From Zelonia costaricensis (lineage: Eukaryota; Euglenozoa; Kinetoplastea; Trypanosomatida; Trypanosomatidae): DNA of 64,000 nt. The stretch is from positions 23,710-87,709 of the forward strand of contig JASAOO010003512.1 in NCBI GenBank assembly GCA_030849075.1, in the 5' to 3' direction. Shown piece by piece: positions 42,849 to 52,100 of the stretch (positions are counted from its first letter, which is position 1; every line of letters begins with the position of its first letter). The translations under genes and the position numbers were made by a program. Below the pieces are notes generated by a model, which did not search any database, was not told where the DNA came from, and saw only the letters and a program-made list of their open reading frames with translations.

Positions 42849-43802
42849 CTATTCCGCCGTGCGGGCGAACAGGAGCTGGTGGAACGCGTAGCCCTCACCG
42901 AAGAAGTTCACCGTGCGGTTCTGGAGGGCGTAGGCCTTGAAGCTCGTGAAGGTGCGGCGCAGCGCGGCCCCGTCGGCGTCCTTGTCCTGCAGCGCGACGA
43001 GCGTGAAGTGCGCCGGCTGGAACTCGTCGACGATGGCCTGCACCCGCGTCGGGGCCGCGACGGCCGCCTTGGCGTTCGTCTCGAAGGAGACGCAGGGCAC
43101 ACCGGCGAAGGTGCGCGTCACCTCGTATTCGCCGTTGGGCAGGGCGTGGAAGTGCTGCGCCGCCTTGGACGCCTCGCCGAGGCCGGCGGCGACGTCGTAG
43201 AGGAACACGTTCACCTGCACGTCCTCCTCGGTGCGGCCCCCCATCCGCTGCACCCCGTCAAAGACGAAGTTGAAGTAGTGGTCGCCGTCCACCGGGCCCG
43301 TCAGGAAGGACTTGCCCGCCGGGAAGGCGGCCTTGAGTTCGGCGTACTCCTGCGCCATGATGTCGCTCGTCTCGCTCTTGGCACACCACGGGGACGTGGT
43401 GTTCTTGCGCAGGTACGAGGCCCACTCCACGGACACAGCCTTCTCCCGCAGCAGGGCAAGGGCAGGGCCGAGGATGTGGTGCAGCATCACCTCCGACGCG
43501 GAGGTCACGACGAGCTTGTGCGGGGTGAGGATGACAATGCTCTGCGTCATCTCGAGCGACAGCAGACCGCCGTCGTAGGAGTGGCGCTGCAGCGTCTGCC
43601 CGGCCGCGGCGAGCACCTCCTTCAGCTCCGCCACGGCGAAGGCCTCGGACGGCACCGCCACGGCGAAGTCGAGCTCGAGGCGCTTCTCCAGTCCGCTGTC
43701 GCTGTAGCTGGTCGGGTTCGCAAACCCGCCCCAGAGCGACATCAACGCGTGCACCGACTCGGGGAACTCATCGCGCGGGGAAGCCCAGACGTTGGCGGAC
43801 AT
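42849..43802 (-). CDS. S-adenosylmethionine decarboxylase prozyme (inactive activating paralogue)
   Basis: A 317-residue homologue of AdoMetDC that has lost catalysis. In trypanosomatids the prozyme pairs with AdoMetDC and activates it allosterically. Shared fold motifs are GPVDGDHYFNFVFD (169-182), VEWASYLRKNTTSPW, and SFETNAKAA (239-247, equal to SYETNSRAA in AdoMetDC). The cleavage-site TESS of AdoMetDC is TQSI here (Gln87, Ser88), the catalytic Cys position is Ser101, and the stretch that carries Ser254 and His267 in AdoMetDC is missing, so neither self-processing nor decarboxylation is expected. The N-terminus (ALMSLWGGF) aligns with LMAMWGSM of the enzyme. The ATG at 43802 is clear. Prozyme protein level controls pathway flux in T. 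brucei, and the 5' region here has an overlapping upstream ORF. Confidence 0.95.
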   Translation of the reverse strand: MSANVWASPRDEFPESVHALMSLWGGFANPTSYSDSGLEKRLELDFAVAVPSEAFAVAELKEVLAAAGQTLQRHSYDGGLLSLEMTQSIVILTPHKLVVTSASEVMLHHILGPALALLREKAVSVEWASYLRKNTTSPWCAKSETSDIMAQEYAELKAAFPAGKSFLTGPVDGDHYFNFVFDGVQRMGGRTEEDVQVNVFLYDVAAGLGEASKAAQHFHALPNGEYEVTRTFAGVPCVSFETNAKAAVAAPTRVQAIVDEFQPAHFTLVALQDKDADGAALRRTFTSFKAYALQNRTVNFFGEGYAFHQLLFARTAE

Positions 43803-44043
43803 GTTGAACCTGGCGAGCGCGCGGTGGGTCGGGGTGAGAGAGGGGGCGGGGGATGGACGGATCGGCGGCTGGCACTGAGCCCAAAAACCACAGCGCGCAG
43901 ATGCAGGCGGAGGCGACGGGAGAGAGGGAGCCGATGGAAAGGGGAGCGGGTGAAGCGTGGGGGGTGGGGGTGGAGGGCGATGAGCGAGAGAGAGCTAGCG
44001 TGGTTGGACTGGAGGAGTAGACCGCGACGTTGAGCGAGTCCAT
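43768..44043 (-). other. possible upstream ORF overlapping the prozyme start
   Basis: A 91-codon frame opened by ATG at 44043 and ending at 43768, out of frame with and overlapping the prozyme ATG (43802) by 35 nt. It begins MDSLNVAVYSSS and then becomes Ser/Pro-rich. It would be the first ATG of the mRNA only if splicing uses the AG at 44172-44171 rather than the one at 44010-44009. Literature on T. brucei reports uORF control of prozyme translation; whether this is the equivalent is not known from the sequence alone. Confidence 0.35.
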
Positions 44044-44172
44044 CAACGCACCAGCCGTTTAAAAACAAAAAAAAAGTGGAGTTGTCGATGAGCGGGAGGC
44101 CAGAGGGGAAATAGGGAGAGGGGGAGAGGGTGGTCGGTTGATGTGGGAGCACAAACCCAGTGACACCAACCT
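44009..44172 (-). promoter_or_regulatory. predicted trans-splice region for prozyme mRNA with 160-nt AG-free run
   Basis: The minus strand contains no AG from 44170 to 44011. Within it are pyrimidine tracts at about 44132-44105 (CCCTCTCCCCCTCTCCC) and a T9 tract with GTTTTT at about 44075-44059. The run ends at CTCCAG with AG at 44010-44009, predicting a 206-nt 5'UTR with no upstream ATG. The AG that closes the upstream end (44172-44171, TATGAG) follows its own CTCTTCCTCCGTCCCC tract and could be an alternative acceptor, giving a 368-nt 5'UTR. Confidence 0.5.
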
Positions 44173-46018
44173 CATAGGAGCGGGGCATGGGGACGGAGGA
44201 AGAGCGTTCGGCACGCACAGCGGAGGGGTGGGGAATGGGTGTGTGGCTGGTGACGCGAGCGGCACGAAAACAGGTCGCCGTCCTACGCGAAGTCCACGCC
44301 AAACCACACCTCGCCTCTTCACCGCTGCGTTGGAGCGGCAGAGAAAATGGAGGGCCGGTTGAGCTGACCGAAGTGGATGTGCGGCTCTTTCTGCGACACA
44401 CCCTTGGTCGGCCTCTTTCCCACCCGCATGCACCTGCACAGACGCGCGCAGACACACCTTGTGTCAGCACGCCTGCCCTGGTGTGTGTGTACGTGAGGCG
44501 AGCCCCAACTCTTGTGCTCTGTGTTTGCTTTGGGTATTGCGTGTTCGCTTGTGTGTCTCGCGCTCTCTCTTGTTCGGCTCGATTGGTGCCACGTAGGTTT
44601 GCCGCCTCTTCTCCGCACCGTCTCGCCTCGGTCCCTTCGCTGAGCGCGTGCCACGTATGCCGCGGTGTGCTTGCGGACTCGTTTGGGCCGCACCGACGGA
44701 GAGAAGAATGGAGTCGAGGGTAAGCAACGACACAAAAGGAAAGCCGGTGCTGAAGGGGGAGGGGGAGTTGGGGGATGGCGGAAAGCCGGAGTCGCAGTCG
44801 GCAAGCCGAGGTGAAGCGGCCACTGCACGGGAAGCGCCGGGTCCTCGGTGGCAGGGGTGTACAACAGTGAAGCGTGGACAAGAAAAGGAAGCGGGAACAA
44901 AGACAAGCGGCACATCACCGTAAGCACACACACAGAGACAAGCACATATAGCGAGAGAGGTGGGGGGAAGGAAAGGGGGGGGAGAACAAACACAGCGGGT
45001 GGACGGGAGAAGAGTGCGGGCAGAGGCCAGCACCGTGACCTGCGCAGGTGTTGCCCTTCCCCTTCGCGCCTTCGCCACTCACCAGCTTCCCTCCCTTCAC
45101 CTTCGGTTAGACTGTTAGATTACGGAAGGAGACGTCGTCTGCATTTTCGCCTCGCCGCTGTTGCTACTTGGCTCTGCTCGCGCTCGTTCCTTGGGTCTGT
45201 GCGGGAAGGCGGGGAAGGGGGATGGGCCCAACGACTTCACAGAGCGTCTCCATTCTCCTTGTTGTTGTTTCTCCCCACACTATCCCTCCCTGCATCAAAC
45301 AAACCGTATGCAGCCGACAACGATTCCATGTGCGTGCGAAGAGAAATCGGGAGGAGTGGGAGGGGAGTGGGAGGAGGCTGCAGCGCGCGAAGCAGAAAAA
45401 AAAACGGCAGCATCAAACTTGTTTTGTGATCGGGTGCGTGTGCGTGCACGCGCTGTTGCTCACCGAAACCGGTGACGCGTTCGCGAGAAGAGGAAGGGGA
45501 AAGAGAGAGAGAAGGGTGAGGTTTGACCCAGGAAAAAAAGAAAACGGGGGCGACAAGGGGGAGGAGCGTCACAGCCGCCAAACGGCGTGACGGACGAAAT
45601 AATGCGATACCCAAATCGCACCCGCGCCCTCACATCGCAAAAGCACGCAACCGTTCGAACACAGGGGCACACATAGCCCCACCCACCCCTATACCCACAA
45701 ACACACACGAGCAATCACATCTACACGCAAAGACCTCACGAACGCCCTCCCATTAGAGCCGACACTCAGGATGCGCACCGTGAGACGTGGGAGAGGGGGG
45801 TGGGGGGGCAGAGCGAGCGATGCACAACAGCACAGCTAATCCATCGCAGCATCCAGAAAAAAGAAAAACGAACGCAGCGTTCACCACAGCGACGCATCAG
45901 GATACCGCTGCGGTGCGACCCACGACTCAAAGCGTCATCATCGCACCTGCGGAGGTTCCTCCCAGTCCGAAGAAGCGTCGCGCCACTTTTTGTTGTCGTC
46001 ATCGTACGTGTCTCTGCT

Positions 46019-46040
46019 GGTGTGTGTGTGTGTGTGTGTG
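46019..46040. repeat. GT microsatellite in the ValRS 3' flank
   Basis: Eleven uninterrupted TG units on the plus strand, so the ValRS transcript would carry a CA repeat shortly after its stop codon. Confidence 0.9.
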
Positions 46041-46105
46041 GCCGAAGTTGTGTTTAATTTCACACAGCAACCCAACAAGCCAGAACATGAGCATCCGCTG
46101 GGCCT

Positions 46106-49030
46106 CTACTTCATGTCCTTCATCTTCTCGATGCCGTCCTGCAGCTGCGCCTTCTGCGTCTCCAGGGAGCTGAGCTTCTCCGTGTTGGCCGCGCGAATCT
46201 CCGCCGGCACCTTCGTCTCGTAGTTCGGAATCGACATCTTCTTCTTGGTCCCGTCGATCTGCTTGTTCAGCCCGTCGAGCTGCTTCTCCAGCTTTGCCAC
46301 CTCCTTCTCCACGTCGATGAAGCCGACCAGCATCATGTTGACGCCAATCTCCTTCGTCACGAGCGAGAAGCCGCAGCCCTTCGGCACCGCCCTCTCCTCT
46401 CCGGGTGACACCACCGTCACGTCGCCGACGACGCCGAGCGTCGAGATCATCTGCTTCTCGGCGGCGAAGAGCGTCTGCAGCTCTGGGGTGTGGGCGGTGA
46501 TCCAGATGTCGGGCTTGTGCTTGTTGGTCAGCGTGTAGGAGGCCTTGGTCGAGCGGACGCTGTGGACGACGTCGAGGAGGGTGGTCATGGCCGCCTCCGT
46601 TTCGGCGCTGGCCCACCCGCTCGGCTCCGGGTACGCGGCGAGCATGATGGTCTCGCACTTGAAGCTGGCGTAGTTGGGCAGGCGGTGCCAGAGCTCCTCC
46701 GTGACGAAGGGCATCATCGGGTGCAGCAGGCGCAGCGCCTTCTCCACGACGAAGAGCAGCACGTCCTGAACGAGCTGCTTCTTCTCGCCGCCCTGCTGGA
46801 TCGTCGGCTTCGTCAGCTCCAGGAACACGTCGCAGAGCTCGTAGAGCCAGAAGCGGTACACCGAGCTCGTGGCGAGGGCGAAGTCGTACAGCCCCTCCGA
46901 CATGCCCTGCGTCGCCTCCGCGATGGCGACGTCGAGCCGCGACAAGATCCAGCGGCACTCGAGCGGCAGCGCGGCGGCGTCCTCGGCGACGCTAAACTGC
47001 ACCTTGCTCGGCGCATAGTCGGTGCCCAGCGCGTGGTACAGCACATAGCGCACCACGTTCCAGAGCTTGTTGCAGAACTGTCGGTACGCCACGACGCGCT
47101 GGATGTCCAGGTTGACGCTGCGGCCCGACTGCGTGTAGGAAAGAAGACCGAAGCGGAGGGCGTCGCTGCCGCACTCCGGGATGCCGTTCGGGAAGAACTC
47201 CTTCTGCTGCTTGATCGCCTTATCCACCTCCTTGTCGCTGAGGTTGCCGCTGCGCACCGTGTCGTTCAGCGTCTGCAGCGTCACGCCATGGATGACGTAG
47301 AGGGGGTCAATGACGTTGCCCTTCGACTTGGACATCTTCTCGCCGTTCTTGTCGCGCACCATGGCATGGAAGAAGACCTCCTTGTAAGGCAGCTGGCCGG
47401 TGAAGTGCAGCGACAGCATTACCATGCGGGCCACCCAGAAGAAGATGATGTCGTGCCCTGTCTCCATCAGCGCGTTCGGGAAGAAGCGCTTCATGTCTTC
47501 CGAGTCGTTGGGCCAGCCAAGCGTGGAGAAGGGCCAGAGGCCAGAGCTGAACCACGTGTCCAGTACATCGGGGTCCTGCTCGAAGGACGCCTCCGCGAGC
47601 TGGGCGTCGGTCAGACCGAACTTCTTCTGTGCCTTGGCCTTGGCCTCCTCCAGGTTGCGAGCCACCACCCACGGGTCCTGGTGGTCGGCCGGCAGCGCGT
47701 TGACGACCTTGTAGGCCGGGATGCGGTGGCCCCACCAGAGCTGGCGCGACACACACCACGGCCGGATGTTCTCGAGCCAGTGGTACCACACGACCTCGTG
47801 TGAGGACGGGTAGAGGCGCAGCTCGCCGTTGCGCACCGCCTCGACGGAGCGGCGCGCCATGTCGCTGCAGTCGACGAACCACTGCGGCATCAGCATCGGC
47901 TCCACGATGTCGCCGGTGCGCTCGCAGCGGCCGACGCGGTACTCGTACGGCTCGATGCCGCGCAGCAGCCCCATCTCCTCCAGCTTCTTCGTGATCTCGC
48001 GGCGGCAGTCGAAGCGGTGCATGCCCTTGAACGGCTCCATCGTCACGTAGCCCTTGAGGTCCATCATGACGAGCTGCTCGAGGTTGTGGCGCTTGCCGGA
48101 CTCGAAATCGTTCGGGTCGTGTGCCGGCGTGATCTTCACTGCACCGGTACCGAAATTCATGTCGACCAGCGTCGCGTCCAGCACAATTGGGATCGTGGCA
48201 TCGCGGAACGGGCACTTGAGCGTCTTGCCGTGGAACTTCTTGTAGCGCTCGTCGTCGGGGTGGATGGCGACGGCGGTATCGCCCAGGAGCGTCTCGGGGC
48301 GCGTTGTCGCGATGACCAGCTCCTCGTCGCTGTCGGACAGCTTGTAGGCGACGTGGGTGAGCGTGCCCATGTCCACCTTGCGGTCGTAGCCGGGGATCGT
48401 CGTCTTGGACGACTTGGCGACGTCGTCGAACTCGACCTCGAGGTCGGAGATGGCGCTCTGCAGGGCGCAGCACCAGTTGACGAGGCGCGTGTCGCGGTGG
48501 ATGAGGCCGTCCTCGTGCAGCCGCACAAAGGCCTCCAAGACGGCCGCCGACGACTTCTCGTCCATCGTGAAGCGCTCGCGCGTCCAGTCGAGGGAGAGGC
48601 CGATCTCGCGGAATTGCTTCGTGATAATGCCGGCGTGGTTCTCCTTGAAGTCCCACAGCCGCTTGGTGAACTCCTCGCGGCCCAGCTCGTGCCGGCTCTT
48701 GCCCTCCTCCTTCATGACCCGGCGCTCCACGACGACCTGCGTGGCGATACCGGCGTGGTCGGTGCCGGGCACGTAGAGCGTGTTGTCGCCCTTCATGCGG
48801 TGGAAGCGGGTGAGGGTGTCCTGCACGGCGCCGGTGAGGGCGTGGCCCAGATGCAGGTAGCCGGTGACGTTCGGTGGCGGGGCGACAATCACGAAGGACT
48901 TGGCCGTGGTGTGGGGGTCGTGGTCCGATGCGGGGCGAAAGAAGCCCGACTTCTCCCACCACGGGTACCACTCCGCCTCGACCGCGGAGGGCTCGTACGT
49001 GGCCGCCATCTCAGAAGCGAGCGACTTCAT
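46106..49030 (-). CDS. ValRS: valyl-tRNA synthetase
   Basis: A 974-residue class I aminoacyl-tRNA synthetase that charges tRNA-Val (EC 6.1.1.9). The signature is PPPNVTGYLHLGHA (51-64, an HIGH motif with Leu) and KMSKS is at 565-569 (EKMSKSKGNVIDP). The editing (CP1) domain lies between them, with GDTAVAIHPDDERY and the conserved TPAHDPNDF region. The anticodon-binding helical domain follows, then the ValRS-specific C-terminal coiled coil (EVAKLEKQLDGLNKQ ... KAQLQDGIEKMK). No obvious mitochondrial targeting peptide starts the protein, yet trypanosomatids usually have one enzyme for both compartments; dual use is inference. The ATG at 49030 is the first after the predicted acceptor; a second Met (49009) would give 967 residues. 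Confidence 0.97.
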   Translation of the reverse strand: MKSLASEMAATYEPSAVEAEWYPWWEKSGFFRPASDHDPHTTAKSFVIVAPPPNVTGYLHLGHALTGAVQDTLTRFHRMKGDNTLYVPGTDHAGIATQVVVERRVMKEEGKSRHELGREEFTKRLWDFKENHAGIITKQFREIGLSLDWTRERFTMDEKSSAAVLEAFVRLHEDGLIHRDTRLVNWCCALQSAISDLEVEFDDVAKSSKTTIPGYDRKVDMGTLTHVAYKLSDSDEELVIATTRPETLLGDTAVAIHPDDERYKKFHGKTLKCPFRDATIPIVLDATLVDMNFGTGAVKITPAHDPNDFESGKRHNLEQLVMMDLKGYVTMEPFKGMHRFDCRREITKKLEEMGLLRGIEPYEYRVGRCERTGDIVEPMLMPQWFVDCSDMARRSVEAVRNGELRLYPSSHEVVWYHWLENIRPWCVSRQLWWGHRIPAYKVVNALPADHQDPWVVARNLEEAKAKAQKKFGLTDAQLAEASFEQDPDVLDTWFSSGLWPFSTLGWPNDSEDMKRFFPNALMETGHDIIFFWVARMVMLSLHFTGQLPYKEVFFHAMVRDKNGEKMSKSKGNVIDPLYVIHGVTLQTLNDTVRSGNLSDKEVDKAIKQQKEFFPNGIPECGSDALRFGLLSYTQSGRSVNLDIQRVVAYRQFCNKLWNVVRYVLYHALGTDYAPSKVQFSVAEDAAALPLECRWILSRLDVAIAEATQGMSEGLYDFALATSSVYRFWLYELCDVFLELTKPTIQQGGEKKQLVQDVLLFVVEKALRLLHPMMPFVTEELWHRLPNYASFKCETIMLAAYPEPSGWASAETEAAMTTLLDVVHSVRSTKASYTLTNKHKPDIWITAHTPELQTLFAAEKQMISTLGVVGDVTVVSPGEERAVPKGCGFSLVTKEIGVNMMLVGFIDVEKEVAKLEKQLDGLNKQIDGTKKKMSIPNYETKVPAEIRAANTEKLSSLETQKAQLQDGIEKMKDMK

Positions 49031-49072
49031 GAGGAGAGCAACACGTCGGAACGTGGTTGCGACTTGGAGAAT

Positions 49073-49126
49073 GAAGAAGGTAAAAGAGATGAGGAAAGGG
49101 GGAGAGAAGAGCACACACGAGGGATG
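49073..49126 (-). promoter_or_regulatory. predicted trans-splice acceptor for ValRS mRNA
   Basis: The minus strand is AG-free from 49126 to 49075, contains CTCTTCTCTCCCCCTTTCC and CTCTTTTACCTTCTTC, and ends in CCAAG with AG at 49074-49073. The predicted 5'UTR (49072-49031, 42 nt) has no ATG, which fixes the start at 49030. Confidence 0.55.
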
Positions 49127-52100
49127 CTCTTCGTTGCACGTCCTTCCAGCGCAGCACGGCAAGGGATGGAGGAAGGGAGGGAGGGGGGGGGGCGTTAACG
49201 GCGGTTAGACAAAAAGAAACGGCAGCACGCAGAGAGAGGGAGGCTCGAGTGGCAACAACACAGATTCGTCGCCGACAGAGGCACGGAGCTCGCACACGCA
49301 CGCACGTACAAACCACAGCGACACGGACAGCCACAGCCACGAACACGAGCACGTACACCGCTGCAGGCGGAAGAGCGAATGGAGGGACGCGGTGGGAGGG
49401 GGGGGAAGAGGAGGGGAGGGGGGGGGCGAGGGCGCGCAAGTCACGGGGCGAGCGAAGAAGAGAGAGGGAGAGACGGGGAGCAACGAGGCGCTTCTACTTT
49501 TTCTTTGGCGTGTGAAGCCGTGAGCGGGGGGCCGGTACGTAACAGGATTGCCGCGGATAGGACGTGTGCGGAGTGAGCGTGATCGTGGCGCTCGGCAAGG
49601 AGAGGCAGGACACGGGGACGGCAACAGGGGAAGTGAGACGCATCAGGGAAGCGCAGCGAAGTCTTGCGTTTTATTTTTCTTCTTCCTTTCTTCGCGTTTC
49701 GTCCACCCTTCCCTCCTCCTCTTCGAGAGAGAGCCCCGCACCATGCGAGGGAGGGGGGGGACGGCGGCAGACATCGGAAGAGGAGAGGACGGCAGCCGAG
49801 CCGGTCTTCTTCTCCGTGCGTTTCCTTCTCTGTGCTGCGGGTATGTCCGCTGGACCTGCACGACGTGTGCTGAGCGGCATCCACACAGTGCACCCTACAC
49901 GCATGCCTGCCCTTTGCGGTGCCATGCTGGTTTACAGAATCCCGCTTTCCGAGCCTCTTGGCCTCGTTGTTGTTTATTCTCGCTTTTTTTTTGCTGTTGA
50001 TGAGTTTGACCTTCCCGGATCTGCGACGGCACACCAACCAACAGCGCCGGGTGGCCGCGAGGTGACGACCGCCAATACAGCGAGGGGGGATAGAGAGGAC
50101 GAAGGCGAGTTGACGCACAAACACACACACAAGCACGGCTACGACGCGCAGACGCGGAGCACGAGAGGTGAAAAGGGCGTGGGGCACAAACGTGTGCGGC
50201 AAGATCGAAGGAGTGGAGGGCACACCAGTTCAGGTTGAACTGGGGTAGCACACTTCCCGCGATCGCGAACAGTGAGGGGGAGGAAAGATGCAAAGCGAAG
50301 GACACGACCAGAGCCACCACAGAAGCACTCAGTGTGCCACAGCGGGCACCCGCGGTGCCTGGCCCACACCTCACACACGCGTCCCACATGTTGCGCTAGC
50401 TTGCTGCCACAGACCCACAGCCTCCATCGCCTCGCGCCTCAAGCGGCTGCAAAGAGAAGAACAAGAGCGTCGCAGCCTTTTGTGTGGTGTCCTCACTCGA
50501 GACCGCCCCCCCCTCCTCCCCATCCCCTTCCGCATCCGTCTCTCCGCACTCAGAACCCAATCGACAGACGCGCCAGGGAGAAGAGCGGAGGGTGGTGAGG
50601 AAGAGGGAAGAGGCAGTGGGAGGAGAGGTCTCACGCACAGGCACGAGAACGGGAAATAGAAAAGGGGGTGAGGAGCACCCAACATCACCTCGCGCACACG
50701 CACGTACACACTCACCCATGTGCGGTGAATAGAAAGGCGTCGTCGCAGCACATTGTCGATGGAGACCAGCAAAACAAAAAGATGAGGCAGGGAATCCTCA
50801 CGTGGATATACATGGAGAAACAAGTCGCCGCACGTTTCTTCGGTGTGTGCACTGCGCGCTCCGACGTCAACCGCAATAGGTTTCCAGCCTCGCTGTTGCA
50901 CCCTCTCCACTCACCAGAGAGGGGAAAGCGAGCGAGGCGCCCTCGCCCTCTCGCAGCACGCGTCTCCTCCGCCTGCTCGCCAGTTCTCATCACTCCTTTC
51001 CGCTTCGTTTTTTTTTTTTGGTATCGTTCACGCGTGTGGTTGCGTGTGTGTGTGAGCAGCTGTGGTGGAGACGAGCTGTGTAGACGTACGCAGGCAGTCT
51101 TTCGTGTTGTGTGTGTGTGTGTCGTTTCCGTAAGGCACAACCACGCACACTCACAGAGCGGCGCGCCTTCAGCACGAGACAGCGTGGGTGCACAGACGTC
51201 GCCCCACACTTCTCCCACAAGTAACCAACACACGAACGGAAGAGGAGGGAAAGGCGGACGCGGCCGTTGTCGCTCCGGGGAAAGCAAGAGGATCAGCGAC
51301 GGAGGGTGTGGGAGAAAAGACGAACCACGGCGCCGCTGCAACGCACGTGACGTCAGCGTTGCCGCCACAAGGAGACACCGCTTGTTCGTGAACCACGTGA
51401 AAAGGGAGAGAAATGGAACAGCGGCGAAAGGGAGTACTCCGCGAAGGTTGGAGTCGGCAGCTGCGTGTCACGGCGATTGAGCGCGAGGTGGGTGTCGCAC
51501 CGCGGAGAGCGCCTTGCGGGGTTGCAGTCGTGTGTGCAGCACTAAAAGCAGAGCACGCGAAAAAAAAGGGGAGCACGGCAGATATCATCGACCCCTCAAA
51601 CGCCACAAACGTACACACCACAACGAGAATGTCAGGGTGCCGCGAAGGAGATGCATTCGCAAGCAGCGTCCACCCTGCCGATCAAGCAGGCAGACCTACA
51701 AGACATGAATGCACTAGGCCACGGAGAGTGGCACAAACGCGAAAGCCAAAGAACGCATATACAAGAGCCTCGGGAAAGGAGGAGGGGGGGCAAGAAAAAA
51801 GAGCAAAGCAGCTGGGCTGTAATGCACTGGCAGAGTCGTACGCGCACACCTCATCATCGTCGCCATCGGAGGAGGTCGTAGGAGGGTGAGGGCGGTAAAT
51901 GGTGTGGGCATCAAAAGAAAGCGCAGCATTGCAGACACACAAACACGTACACGCCTTCACCTCATGTCCGGCTCGAGTTTGTCCTTGACGAACGCGGACT
52001 CCGCGAAGTCTGCACCCGTTCCTCCCGAGCTACGTCACCCCACCCTTTCCCTGGCGATTGACGCTTCACACACTTTCTTTGGGGGGCGATAAAGGGAGCG

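Larger units (their letters stand above)
43803..46105. other. spacer between ValRS and prozyme
   Basis: About 2.3 kb holding the ValRS 3'UTR and the prozyme 5' region described separately. A pure GT repeat (46019-46040) begins about 65 bp downstream of the ValRS stop. Plus-strand pyrimidine-rich blocks lie at about 44480-44640 and 45050-45300. No additional gene is supported. Confidence 0.65.

Noticed and set aside
45895..45945. C box-like GATGATGA with a downstream CTGA on the minus strand
   Set aside because: The boxes are under 40 nt apart, too close for a complete C/D snoRNA.
46490..49198. Plus-strand frames of 437 and 393 codons over ValRS
   Set aside because: Antisense to ValRS, with the same compositional explanation.
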